Shown: positions 51,102-58,451 of the stretch, one piece after another | Layout: every line of letters begins with the position of its first letter | Numbering within the stretch: position 1 is the first letter of the stretch | From: a virus | Reading direction: 5' to 3' (one strand) | Length of the DNA stretch: 61,922 nucleotides | Virus record (IMG/VR): IMGVR_UViG_3300044673_000157 | Coordinates: 1-61,922 of that record | Program-made: the position numbers and the translations under genes | Notes under the pieces: model-generated | Told to the model about the DNA's origin: nothing | The model's input: only the letters and a program-made list of their open reading frames with translations | Database searches by the model: none

Positions 51102-51292
51102 ATATGCGATGATATGCGGTCACGAAACATATCAGCTAACATCATAATATCTAGCAATTGCAATACTTAGGAGCTAACATCAAGTTGAGTGTATCTGACT
51201 AAGATCTTGTGTAATTGTTGATATGGTTCGTTGTTGCTCCTCGCGTCATCCCGGGGGCACCTGGTTCACGCGGAATACTGGTATACGGCTGG

Positions 51293-51320
51293 ACAAAAAA
51301 AGCCGAACCGCCAGGTTCGG
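51293..51320 (-). terminator. intrinsic terminator for leftward genes
   Basis: On the minus strand the stem CCGAACC / GGTTCGG with a 4-base loop is followed by C and seven T. It ends the transcript of the 51.4-52.5 kb genes before the AT-rich region. Confidence 0.85.
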
Positions 51321-51395
51321 TCCCTGAGCTTCTCCTTGGCTTCTTGGCCTTGGGTTGGGCTTGGATCGTTCCTGGGGTTCGGCTTGGTGTGTCTG

Positions 51396-51638
51396 CTAGA
51401 TGGTGATTGCATCGTCCTCGACTGGATGGGACTTTTGCTGTTCGATCTCGCTGTCGGTTTGTTCGACGATGAGCGGGAGGATGCTCGGCTCGGCTGCGAA
51501 GAGATCTTCAAGCTTGACCGGGATGGGGTCGGCGTTGATCTCCTGTAGGGCTAGAATGACTTCTGCCGCCTCATGGTATGTGTCGCATCGGCGGGCTCTT
51601 GGGAATCCGTCTACGGGGTGGTTGTAAACGATATACAT
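51396..51638 (-). CDS. hypothetical protein, 80 aa
   Basis: AAGGAG precedes ATG 51638. The start MYIVYNHPVDGFPRARRCDTYHEA is beta-patterned and the C-terminus acidic. A terminator follows downstream. No family recognised. Confidence 0.6.
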   Translation of the reverse strand: MYIVYNHPVDGFPRARRCDTYHEAAEVILALQEINADPIPVKLEDLFAAEPSILPLIVEQTDSEIEQQKSHPVEDDAITI

Positions 51639-51706
51639 GAGATTCTCCTTGCCAGCATCGGCTGGAATGAAGGGGAGTTGGCTCCCCCTCAGTTCAAACG
51701 ATGGTT

Positions 51707-52177
51707 TTAGGCTTCGGCCATCGCCTTTTCGGGTGCTTCCGCTTCGGCGTTCTCGGCTTCGGCGTCAGCAGCCTTGAGCTCAGCTTCGGTCATGTAGATT
51801 CCGACACCGGCCAGGAAGGTCTGGCGCTCGTGGGTGTGCTCGTCTTCCAGGACTTCGACGAGGTGCTTGCCGACCGCCTTGATGTTCTGCGCCCAGTGGT
51901 ACGTGGTGTTCGGGCGGGGTTCTCCGGGCGCGTTGCGGGGCGTGAGGCCCTGGAAGCTTAGCGCGTCGAACTTGGTGACGTCGATGCTGGCCGCGCGATC
52001 GGGGTGGACGAGGATGTCCTGGTAGCACTCGACTTCCTGATCGTTGACGATCTGGGTGCGGACGCTGACGATGTGGAGGTAGCCCCGCATCGTGGTGTTG
52101 ACGACGATCGCCTTGCTGATGCGGCTCTGTTCCTGAGCGGGGATCAGCGTGGAGAATTTGGTGCGATTGATGGCCAT
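51707..52177 (-). CDS. hypothetical protein with acidic tail, 156 aa
   Basis: AGGAGG precedes ATG 52177. A beta-rich core (RGYLHIVSVRTQIVNDQEVECYQDILVHPD) is followed by an Ala/Glu-rich acidic tail (about 130-156). The tail resembles partner-binding tails, but its role is unknown. Confidence 0.6.
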   Translation of the reverse strand: MAINRTKFSTLIPAQEQSRISKAIVVNTTMRGYLHIVSVRTQIVNDQEVECYQDILVHPDRAASIDVTKFDALSFQGLTPRNAPGEPRPNTTYHWAQNIKAVGKHLVEVLEDEHTHERQTFLAGVGIYMTEAELKAADAEAENAEAEAPEKAMAEA

Positions 52178-52298
52178 TGTGGCCTCCTATGTGCTTAGAC
52201 CGGTTCTGCCGGTTCAGCCAGAGCTGCTTGCGCTGGACGAAAGGTCCGAAGGCCCTTCGTTTAGCGTAAGGGGGTGCTCCCCCGCCAAAGAAATCATT

Positions 52299-52481
52299 TC
52301 ACTCACGCGCGGGGTCGATCCCTGCGCCCTGCCCTAGACGCGAAGCGTCAGGGCGCGGGGGGAGACCCGCATCGAGCCGCTTGCCGTCGATCCAGATGGG
52401 GATCGTGCCGCGCTTGTGGTATTCACGCTGCTCGTCCGCGGATACCACGACCCATCGGTTGTATGCCCAGATGAATGGCAT
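52299..52481 (-). CDS. small hypothetical protein, 60 aa
   Basis: ATG 52481 has GGGAGGTGAGGGC upstream. The start MPFIWAYNRWVVVSADEQREYHKRGT suggests a compact alpha/beta protein. First leftward gene after the divergent region. No family recognised. Confidence 0.6.
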   Translation of the reverse strand: MPFIWAYNRWVVVSADEQREYHKRGTIPIWIDGKRLDAGLPPRPDASRLGQGAGIDPARE

Positions 52482-52826
52482 GCCCTCACCTCCCTGTGTG
52501 TGTATGACTACCCAACCCACCGGCCTCGGCGTCCTGCCGCTGCCGAAGGCGCGAGCGAAGCGAGCCAGCGGCAGGGCGTAGAGGCGGGAGCGGCGAAGCG
52601 GTGGGTCGGCGCGTGGCGGTCAGCCCGAGCCCCCACAGTGCGTGTGCAGCCATGGGCGAGGGGGTGGGGGTGGGTCACGAGCGGATGATGGGTGGTGGTC
52701 TAGTAGAAACTCCCCCACCTAAAATTTTTCCCCTCCTACATGCGAGGTAAACAAAATGGTTACAGCGCGAGGCCCCTTGACAGCAAGTCCGCTCCACCCC
52801 ATGTTTGATCACAAGGAGGGTCAACC
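52482..52826. promoter_or_regulatory. divergent intergenic region with hairpin
   Basis: Separates the leftward block from the rightward block. It contains a 10-bp inverted repeat (52533-52542 with 52566-52575) whose loop carries GAGCGAAGCGAG, and, near 52720-52740, a short A/T-rich patch. A likely rightward promoter lies at its end. No gene seen. Confidence 0.55.
52777..52805 (+). promoter_or_regulatory. rightward promoter candidate
   Basis: Perfect TTGACA (52777-52782), a 17-base spacer and CATGTT. It precedes the small membrane protein gene (ATG 52827). A similar element occurs at 53074. Confidence 0.45.
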
Positions 52827-53060
52827 ATGTTGCCCAAGGACAAGCAGCTCCACGCTCTGGCAGGACTTGCCATCGCGCTCCCTGTATCGGCAGTTGGCCA
52901 CCCCGGCCTCGCCCTTGGGATGGCGGTAGCGGCTGGCGTAGGCAAGGAGATTTACGACTACTACCACCCCCTGGACCACACGGCCGATCTGATGGACGCC
53001 CTCGCAACCATTGGCGGCGGGGTGCTCGGTGTGGCGCTCGGTTTGCTGATCAACGGCTAG
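52827..53060 (+). CDS. small membrane protein (DUF2279-like), 77 aa
   Basis: AAGGAGG precedes ATG 52827. Patterns KDKQLHALAGLAIALPV, AAGVGKEIYD and a hydrophobic GGGVLGVALGLLING end recall small phage/bacterial membrane proteins with two helices and a central GKE-D motif. Likely inner-membrane. First gene of the rightward block. Confidence 0.65.
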   Translation: MLPKDKQLHALAGLAIALPVSAVGHPGLALGMAVAAGVGKEIYDYYHPLDHTADLMDALATIGGGVLGVALGLLING

Positions 53061-53073
53061 ACGGGGTGACGCA

Positions 53074-53102
53074 CCCTTGACGGGGGGTCATCTTCGACCC
53101 AT
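53074..53102 (+). promoter_or_regulatory. rightward promoter candidate 2
   Basis: CCC-TTGACG, 17-base spacer and CATATT, close to the element at 52777. It would serve the next genes at 53111 onward. Confidence 0.4.
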
Positions 53103-53110
53103 ATTGAGCC

Positions 53111-53530
53111 ATGGGCAATGGACCCATACACACAGGGGGGGGTGTCGTGTCAATGTTTGGTGCGTCGGATGAAATGATTGAGCGTCTTTGCGATGCCGAG
53201 CTTGAGGTTGAGCGCTTGCGCAAGACGTGTGATTTATGGGAATCCAAGTGTCGTGAGATGGAGTCTAGGAAGGACGCGGCATACACCGAGCGCAACCGCG
53301 TCGTGGCCGTGCTGGCTCGAGTGTGTCCATCCGGCATCCGCAAGACTGATATCGAAGGATGGGACGACGAGTGGAATCAGTGTGTTTACATTGATATGCC
53401 CTGCGGCCAGGGGAGCTGGCATTATACGAATGAGCATGCCCATCTATTTGCCAATTTGCCCCCATACACCAAGCCATACGATGGTCATACCACAGAGGTT
53501 AAGTACGCTCGCATGGAGCAGATGTGCTGA
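53111..53530 (+). CDS. hypothetical coiled-coil protein, 139 aa
   Basis: Start uncertain: ATG 53111 lacks a clear ribosome-binding site, while ATG 53153 follows a long G run. A coiled coil (DAELEVERLRKTCDLWESKCREMES) occupies about residues 25-55, followed by a Trp/Tyr-rich globular part. Possibly a small DNA-binding or assembly factor. Confidence 0.55.
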   Translation: MGNGPIHTGGGVVSMFGASDEMIERLCDAELEVERLRKTCDLWESKCREMESRKDAAYTERNRVVAVLARVCPSGIRKTDIEGWDDEWNQCVYIDMPCGQGSWHYTNEHAHLFANLPPYTKPYDGHTTEVKYARMEQMC

Positions 53531-54033
53531 CGATTGTCGATGGCCAGCTGTTGAACACCCGGGACGTCGGCAACGCCGTGGCCAAGCTGCTGCTCGAGGG
53601 CATGCAGATCGATCACATTTGCGACATCGAGGGCATGCCGACCGCGGGGCAGATCGCGTTCATGCGCAAGAACGACCCCGCCTTCGCTGAAGCTCTGGCC
53701 ACCGCGTTCGAGGGTGCCGGCATCGAATCAGCCATGGTGCTGATGAAGGGCGCCAGGACTGGTAATATCGGTAAGAACCAGGTGGAAGCCGCGAAGTGGG
53801 TGGCTGAACGCATGGCCCCGGATCTGTTCCAGGAGCGCAAGACCATCACGAACCAAGAGATCAAGCTCACGGATGAGGAGCTGGCTTTCCAGCTTCAGGC
53901 CGCCATGAGGACCGATGAGCGCGTGCGCAAGATCGTGGAGGACCACGCATTTACGATCGACGGGGAGACGAAGCCCGAGCGCGCCAAGCGCGGGTTCAAG
54001 GCCGCGTCCCGGTACATGAAGAAACTCACATGA
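53524..54033 (+). CDS. putative terminase small subunit, 169 aa
   Basis: GTG start at 53524 after GGAG, overlapping the preceding gene. The N-terminal half is HTH-like (AVAKLLLEGMQIDHICDIEGMPTAGQIA). The centre has an EAAKWVAERMAPDLFQERK stretch, a typical small-terminase pattern, and the C-terminus is basic. It would bind the packaging start and load the large subunit. The large terminase gene lies 5.5 kb downstream, which is unusually far. Confidence 0.65.
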   Translation: MLTIVDGQLLNTRDVGNAVAKLLLEGMQIDHICDIEGMPTAGQIAFMRKNDPAFAEALATAFEGAGIESAMVLMKGARTGNIGKNQVEAAKWVAERMAPDLFQERKTITNQEIKLTDEELAFQLQAAMRTDERVRKIVEDHAFTIDGETKPERAKRGFKAASRYMKKLT

Positions 54034-54227
54034 ATCACCGCAAGGTGGTTTGTGTGAGGGCCGAGCTGGAGGGGCAGATTTTAAGCAGCCTCAGCAGATA
54101 CGTGACGAGATGCCTGGTGTGCGGGACATATAGGGACGAGAGGGTGAAGGAAGAGCGTAACGTGGTGTGGATAGGGTGCAGCTGTGGCCATGTCTTCCCT
54201 GCGAAGAACTGTAATACTTGGCACTAG
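54030..54227 (+). CDS. zinc-ribbon protein, 65 aa
   Basis: Coupled to the terminase-like gene by ATGA. CLVCG and GCSCGH form a zinc ribbon. A basic N-terminus may bind nucleic acid. Confidence 0.6.
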   Translation: MNHRKVVCVRAELEGQILSSLSRYVTRCLVCGTYRDERVKEERNVVWIGCSCGHVFPAKNCNTWH

Positions 54228-54240
54228 GGGGGCCAGGACA

Positions 54241-54411
54241 ATGGAGTCATTTGTAAATAAGATCGTCTTGACGGACGAAAACGGGACATACACGATCGAG
54301 TGCGTGTGCGGACCGACGGTTAATGATGCCGTGGATCGCCTGGTCGTCCCAGTGCTGCTTGCGGCTGGGTATCATCGTGACTCCATCAGTAAAATTATCG
54401 ACCTGGACTAG
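54241..54411 (+). CDS. small hypothetical protein, 56 aa
   Basis: ATG 54241 follows AGGA; the longer frame from 54184 lacks a site. Alpha/beta pattern (VLTDENGTYTIECVCGPTV). Unknown function. Confidence 0.55.
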   Translation: MESFVNKIVLTDENGTYTIECVCGPTVNDAVDRLVVPVLLAAGYHRDSISKIIDLD

Positions 54412-54421
54412 GAGGAAGACA

Positions 54422-55048
54422 GTGGATCGCATGAACCCACCCAGCATGGTTCAGCTCCAGGGAGCCCTGCAAATCAGCGACGCAAGCTATCTGGCTGAAT
54501 ATGGTGCCCAGATGGTCGAGGCAGCGGAGGCCGGAATTGAGTCCCAGCGCCGATGGACCCTCCACCACATGGGCTGCGTCGAGACGTTCGACCCCGTGTT
54601 TGGCTACGACTGGGAGAAGCGCGACGACGCCATTTCGGTCCCGGCCGCTACGTTTGGCCTCCGGGCGCGCATGTTCGCACGGCTCCAGGAGGGTGTGAGC
54701 CACATGGCCCAGCTGAAGCCGAAGGCCGAATGCCCCGTCCCCGAGCAGGAGATGCGGCATATCGCCCACGCCATGGGGCATGAATTCAGAGTCAGCGATA
54801 TGCGGCAGAATGGGCGCGGGTATTACGTCGATGCGCAGCTGGCCGAGGGCAAGCCTCGCGCCCGGGCTGGCGTGGATTCGGATGAATTTGCCAAGCACCG
54901 TAAGGACCACCCTGAATGGATCGACGAGGACTACCGGGCCCACCTGGGCTATAAGGCCGTCCTGCTGGCTGCCGCGCGAGACCTGGGTGACGCCCCGCCG
55001 GATCCCGCGCAGGAGCGGAAGCCAAGGAGCTCTGATGTGCGATCATAA
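54422..55048 (+). CDS. hypothetical protein, 208 aa
   Basis: GTG 54422 has AGGAGG upstream; ATG 54431 is an alternative. Helical, with Trp, His and Met-rich patterns and a C-terminal region of Arg/Asp/Pro. No family recognised. It overlaps the next gene. Confidence 0.6.
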   Translation: MDRMNPPSMVQLQGALQISDASYLAEYGAQMVEAAEAGIESQRRWTLHHMGCVETFDPVFGYDWEKRDDAISVPAATFGLRARMFARLQEGVSHMAQLKPKAECPVPEQEMRHIAHAMGHEFRVSDMRQNGRGYYVDAQLAEGKPRARAGVDSDEFAKHRKDHPEWIDEDYRAHLGYKAVLLAAARDLGDAPPDPAQERKPRSSDVRS

Positions 55049-55226
55049 TTGGATTAGAATGAACGTGGACGCAATATCCACAAATAATGGCCCGCTTGTC
55101 CGGGTGTCATCCCCAAGTGTACCCGTGTCCGTGTGCGGCAGATGCCATCAGGCCAATATCCGCCTTGACGGCAGGATCCTTGTCGGCAATATGAAATGGC
55201 TGGAGGATATCGATGACCCGCAATGA
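55035..55226 (+). CDS. zinc-ribbon protein, 63 aa
   Basis: ATG 55035 follows AAGGAG, inside the end of the upstream gene. CDHNW and CGRCH form a two-part zinc site. Overlaps the next gene at its end. Confidence 0.6.
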   Translation: MCDHNWIRMNVDAISTNNGPLVRVSSPSVPVSVCGRCHQANIRLDGRILVGNMKWLEDIDDPQ

Positions 55227-55536
55227 AAACTACGACCGCAACGACGATGTGACGTTCCTGTTGGCGCTGGCTAACCGCTATACCAGTGAGGGCCAGGAGC
55301 GCGGCTTGCCCAGGGGCCTTCTGGTCATGATCGCCGAGGGCGATGGCACCTTCACAAATCACTTCGCGGATCCAGACAATGAGATGGACTGGTTCTCTAT
55401 GGTCGGTACGATGGAGGCCTGTAAGCATAAGATCTTCATGGAGAATGTCGAGTTTGCCGCGACCGACAGGGACGGTATTCTCCTGGGCCCCGAGGACGAT
55501 ACCGATGAAGACGATTTCGATGGGGATGACGAATGA
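55213..55536 (+). CDS. hypothetical acidic protein, 107 aa
   Basis: GGAGG precedes ATG 55213. A helical start (ENYDRNDDVTFLLALANRY) and a very acidic C-terminus (PEDDTDEDDFDGDDE). Such tails can mimic DNA or bind basic partners, but no family was recognised. Confidence 0.6.
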   Translation: MTRNENYDRNDDVTFLLALANRYTSEGQERGLPRGLLVMIAEGDGTFTNHFADPDNEMDWFSMVGTMEACKHKIFMENVEFAATDRDGILLGPEDDTDEDDFDGDDE

Positions 55537-55733
55537 GCACACGCCGGAAGAGTTGTGACCACGATCACTGGAATATCTATCCGGGGAATGTGATTACCTG
55601 CGTCGATTGTGGTGAGAGTATCGATCCAGAAGAGCTGCTGGACACCATGTCTGGAGAGCCGGTTCACATCACCACGATCAATAAATTACCGACGATTAGC
55701 CCATTGACATACCGGATGAAAGACCTAACCTGA
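55533..55733 (+). CDS. zinc-ribbon protein, 66 aa
   Basis: Overlaps the acidic gene by ATGA. CDHDHW and CVDCG give a zinc site near the N-terminus, followed by a flexible Thr/Pro-rich part. Third small zinc-ribbon gene in this block. Confidence 0.6.
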   Translation: MSTRRKSCDHDHWNIYPGNVITCVDCGESIDPEELLDTMSGEPVHITTINKLPTISPLTYRMKDLT

Positions 55734-55749
55734 AACCAAGGAGGCCCCC

Positions 55750-55974
55750 GTGGTCAAGCGCGTGAACAAGTCCAAGAAGAGCACGTCCGTCACCGGGGCC
55801 TCCCCAAGGCCCAAGGCCAAGCCGTCCCCCAAGGCCAAGTCAAAGGCCCCGGCCAAGCCGAAGGTCAAGCTCCCGGCCATGCCGGTCATCCCTCCCGGCG
55901 GGATGCCGGGCGGCACGCCGCCGTTCGGCGGAGGTCAGGGCGGGCCTCTCGGAGGCGGCGCCGGTAGCTTCTAG
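55750..55974 (+). CDS. basic Lys/Pro/Gly-rich protein, 74 aa
   Basis: GTG 55750 follows AAGGAGG. N-terminal half is Lys/Ser/Pro-rich (KPSPKAKSKAPAKPKVKLP), the C-terminal half is Gly/Pro-rich. It is like a histone-like tail and may bind DNA. Low complexity. Confidence 0.55.
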   Translation: MVKRVNKSKKSTSVTGASPRPKAKPSPKAKSKAPAKPKVKLPAMPVIPPGGMPGGTPPFGGGQGGPLGGGAGSF

Positions 55975-55984
55975 GGAGGTTGCA

Positions 55985-56128
55985 ATGGATAAGTCTGATA
56001 AGAAAGAACTTAAGGCCATGGGAAAGAAGGCCTTCGTGAAGATGGAGAAGAAGGACATCGCCGAGGCCAAGAAGGCCAAGGATGGCGGCAAGCCCAAGGG
56101 TAAGAAGATGCCCAAGGGTAAGTGCTGA
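55985..56128 (+). CDS. very basic small protein, 47 aa
   Basis: GGGAGG precedes ATG 55985. The protein is nearly half Lys (KKELKAMGKKAFVKMEKKD). Likely DNA or polyanion binding. Next gene starts 1 base after its stop. Confidence 0.55.
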   Translation: MDKSDKKELKAMGKKAFVKMEKKDIAEAKKAKDGGKPKGKKMPKGKC

Positions 56129-56129
56129 C

Positions 56130-56321
56130 ATGGCCGGCAAGAAGAACTGGATCAAGGAGGCCACTCAGAATAAGGGTGGCCTTCATCGCAGTCTTGGCGT
56201 GCCCGAGGGCGAGAAGATTCCCAAGTCCAAGATCGCGGCAGCCGCTAAGCGCGGCGGCAAGGTTGGCAAGCAGGCCAAGCTAGCCCAGACGCTCGGCAAA
56301 ATGCATAAGGGGGGCAAGTGA
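56130..56321 (+). CDS. small basic phage protein (WIKEA...LA-TL type), 63 aa
   Basis: ATG 56130, just after the upstream stop. WIKEATQNKGGLHRSLGVPE and KLAQTLGKMHKGGK resemble a widespread small phage protein. It is basic, with a helical C-terminus. Its stop overlaps the next GTG start. Confidence 0.6.
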   Translation: MAGKKNWIKEATQNKGGLHRSLGVPEGEKIPKSKIAAAAKRGGKVGKQAKLAQTLGKMHKGGK

Positions 56322-57304
56322 GACCTACTGGAACAGCGTGGCGTAATTGGAAGAAGATGCGCACGCGCCAGAGATCGGCAAGTGGCATTCACACACCCCC
56401 TAAAGACTGGAATGAAGAATGGGCGTCATGCCAAGGCGTGACGCCGCATTGTCCCCCCAGCCCCGAGCTCGAGGCTGAGGAGATCATTGAATACCGGATC
56501 AAGAAGTTCGATCGCAAGCAGGCCTATGAGGTCTCGCGCCAGCTTATCGACGTTGAGATCCCCATCGCTGGCCCCTATGCCATCCTGCACTTCGGAGATC
56601 CCCATGTGGATGATGACGGGACAGACCTGCGTAAACTGCGACACGACATCGAGCTAGTTAAGAGTACCCCGGGGCTCTTCGCCGCCAACATTGGCGACAC
56701 GAGGAATAACTGGGTAGGGCGCCTGGCGAGGCTGTACGGAGACCAGGGTACAAGCGCGAAAGAGGCACTCATCCTCGCCGACTGGTTCCTGCGCGAGCTA
56801 AGTGGTAAGTGGGCTTATCTTATAGGCGGTAACCACGACGCGTGGTCGGGCGCTGACGATCCACTTGAATGGATATCTAGCCAGATCAACGCCCTTTATG
56901 AGCCCAGTGAAGCCAGGATCAATCTCGTAGTCCCGCGTGGTGAGAACACGATCATCAATGCTCGGCATGACTTCAAGGGCTCAAGCCAGTGGAACACAGC
57001 TCACCCTGTCATGAAGGCCGCAATGCTTGGCATCAGGGATGATGTGTTCGTCTGCGGGCACAAGCATTTGTGTGGCTACGGCGTAAACAAAAGTCCCGAC
57101 GATGGGCGCATCTCGCACTGTTTACAGATCTCGAGTTACAAGGTTTACGATCGGTACGCGCGCGAGAAGGGTTTCAAGGACCAGCACATAAGCCCTTGCG
57201 CCGTAACGGTTATCGACCCAGAGGCCCCGCTGATCAACCGCGTCCAGGTATTCTGGGACGCTCGCGCCGGGGCAGACTATCTGACATACTTGCGTCAGAG
57301 GTGA
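56318..57304 (+). CDS. calcineurin-like metallophosphoesterase, 328 aa
   Basis: GTG start (overlapping TGA) after a purine-rich site. Motifs: D94-P-H96, G126-D127-T-R-N, G171-N-H-D174, H217 and G247-H-K-H250, the classic two-metal phosphoesterase set. It would cleave phosphate esters in nucleic acid or small molecules. The first 60 residues are a charged extension. Confidence 0.8.
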   Translation: MRPTGTAWRNWKKMRTRQRSASGIHTPPKDWNEEWASCQGVTPHCPPSPELEAEEIIEYRIKKFDRKQAYEVSRQLIDVEIPIAGPYAILHFGDPHVDDDGTDLRKLRHDIELVKSTPGLFAANIGDTRNNWVGRLARLYGDQGTSAKEALILADWFLRELSGKWAYLIGGNHDAWSGADDPLEWISSQINALYEPSEARINLVVPRGENTIINARHDFKGSSQWNTAHPVMKAAMLGIRDDVFVCGHKHLCGYGVNKSPDDGRISHCLQISSYKVYDRYAREKGFKDQHISPCAVTVIDPEAPLINRVQVFWDARAGADYLTYLRQR

Positions 57305-57307
57305 CGC

Positions 57308-57661
57308 ATGACGGTCAAATGCCACAGGGTTCCACTTCTGGACGTCAATGTCTATTTTATTACCAGCCTAGACGAGGCTAAGGCGTTCATCCGAGAGCAT
57401 GCCGTTACCGAGGACGAGGATAGGGTTGTAGATGGCGCGGTAGGGGCCTGCCATACGGTAACTGGCGCCGATGGCAAGAACTACCGCATCATGTGCGTTT
57501 TTGATGGCGATAGAAACACGGTGGTTCACGAGGCGGTCCACATGGCCTGGATCGTTCTGCGGTACTGTTCGATCAAGGCCGGTTCGGCCAATGAGGAGCC
57601 GCTGGCTTACACGGCCGCATGGCTGGCCGAGACCATGATGGAAATTCTTGAAGAGGCTTGA
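57308..57661 (+). CDS. small zincin-like protein, 117 aa
   Basis: H74-E-A-V-H78 is a zincin motif, and E96/E97 in NEEPLAY could be the third ligand or catalytic residue. The region YTAAWLAETMM follows. Resembles small phage proteins related to metallopeptidases; cleavage is not proven. A strong promoter for the tRNA genes overlaps its end. Confidence 0.6.
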   Translation: MTVKCHRVPLLDVNVYFITSLDEAKAFIREHAVTEDEDRVVDGAVGACHTVTGADGKNYRIMCVFDGDRNTVVHEAVHMAWIVLRYCSIKAGSANEEPLAYTAAWLAETMMEILEEA

Positions 57662-57685
57662 CAGCCTCCCGCCACGGCCTATAGT
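57658..57685 (+). promoter_or_regulatory. strong sigma70 promoter before tRNA genes
   Basis: TTGACA (57658-57663), a 16-base spacer and TATAGT (57680-57685). The spacing is near ideal. It would start transcription about 7-10 bases later, just before the tRNA-Pro gene. Confidence 0.8.
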
Positions 57686-57696
57686 TTGTAGTTCAC

Positions 57697-57773
57697 CCGC
57701 GGCTGGCGCAGCCTGGTAGCGCACGTGCCCTGGGAGCACGGGGTCGTCAGTTCAAATCTGACGCCGCGGACCA
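57697..57773 (+). tRNA. tRNA-Pro (TGG)
   Basis: Acceptor CCGCGGC/GCCGCGG (7 bp), D arm GCGC...GCGC with AGCCTGGTA, anticodon stem CGTGC/GCACG, loop CCTGGGA (anticodon TGG), T arm GTCAG-TTCAAAT-CTGAC, discriminator A and an encoded CCA. All parts are present. The base before the anticodon (position 33) is C, not the normal T. Confidence 0.85.
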
Positions 57774-57775
57774 CT

Positions 57776-57845
57776 TGGGGGATCGTTTAGCTAGGACTTC
57801 GGGTCGCACCCGAGACGCGGGTATAGAATCCCGCTCCCCCGACCA
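57776..57845 (+). tRNA. atypical tRNA-like gene, anticodon CGC (Ala by the code)
   Basis: Acceptor TGGGGGA/TCCCCCG (first pair T-G), discriminator A and an encoded CCA. The anticodon stem TTCGG/CCGAG holds a 7-base loop GTCGCAC, with T33 and A37 correct and anticodon CGC. The D arm has a 5-base loop with no GG. The T arm GCGGG/CCCGC has an 8-base loop TATAGAAT instead of the TTC consensus. No G3-U70 pair, so alanine charging is doubtful. It could be a modified or decaying tRNA. Confidence 0.55.
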
Positions 57846-57863
57846 ACACGTATGGAGGAATGA

Positions 57864-58451
57864 ATGAAATATATCGGAGACCTATCGGCGCGTGATGCCG
57901 AGGTTCTGACCATAGCGGCGTCCGGCGCGAAGGATATCTTGGAGTTCGGGTGCGGGGCTTCGACCCAGATCTTGGCCCAGGCGATGGGCCCTGACGCCTT
58001 CCTGGTGTCCCTGGACACGAGCGACGATTGGATTAGACGCACCTACCTGAACCTTATGGCGCTTGGCGTGCCGGATACCATCTACCGCCTAGACGATTAC
58101 GCAGGCTGGCAGGATCGGTATCTAACTGATTGGGGCCTTATTTTTGTGGACGGCATCGACTCCGAGCGCGGCGTGTTCGCTAAGGCGGCGTTCCCGCGGC
58201 TAGCCATTGGCGGAGCCATGCTCTTCCATGACACGCGCCGGCCGCAAGATCTAAAGAATGTGCTTGAGCTCGCCATGGAATACGGCAATGAGATTTCTGA
58301 CGTCATGCTGAATGTCAATGGCAGCAACATCAGTGTTGTGGTCAAGAAGGCGTTTGAGCCCTACGAAAACTGGAATGTCGTTGAAGGGCGGTCTGACTGG
58401 ATGACGGGCGCGGTCCCACCTCCAGCCAATTGGCCGGAGCTGCTACCATGA
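57864..58451 (+). CDS. class I methyltransferase-like protein, 195 aa
   Basis: GGAGG precedes ATG 57864. Residues 25-34 (ILEFGCGAST) match motif I for S-adenosylmethionine binding, followed by VSLDTSDDW (motif II-like) and LIFVDGIDSE. The C-terminus ends in PPPANWPELLP. Target unknown. It may modify a DNA, RNA or a small molecule. Confidence 0.7.
   Translation: MKYIGDLSARDAEVLTIAASGAKDILEFGCGASTQILAQAMGPDAFLVSLDTSDDWIRRTYLNLMALGVPDTIYRLDDYAGWQDRYLTDWGLIFVDGIDSERGVFAKAAFPRLAIGGAMLFHDTRRPQDLKNVLELAMEYGNEISDVMLNVNGSNISVVVKKAFEPYENWNVVEGRSDWMTGAVPPPANWPELLP

Larger units (their letters stand above)
50790..51292. promoter_or_regulatory. AT-rich control/origin-like region
   Basis: About 500 bases with high A+T and many short repeats, and no credible gene. 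It holds three copies of a 14-base motif and several partial copies, plus a GT-rich block (51030-51095) and possible leftward promoter elements near 50860-50880. It lies upstream of the first leftward gene after the terminator at 51.3 kb. It is the best candidate for an origin of replication or early control region. Confidence 0.6.

Noticed and set aside
52533-52575. Possible further attC site in the divergent region
   Set aside because: It has a good stem and a GAGCGAAGCGAG loop like attC-2 and 4, and ACCCAAC nearby, but no GTTRRRY box at the right place.
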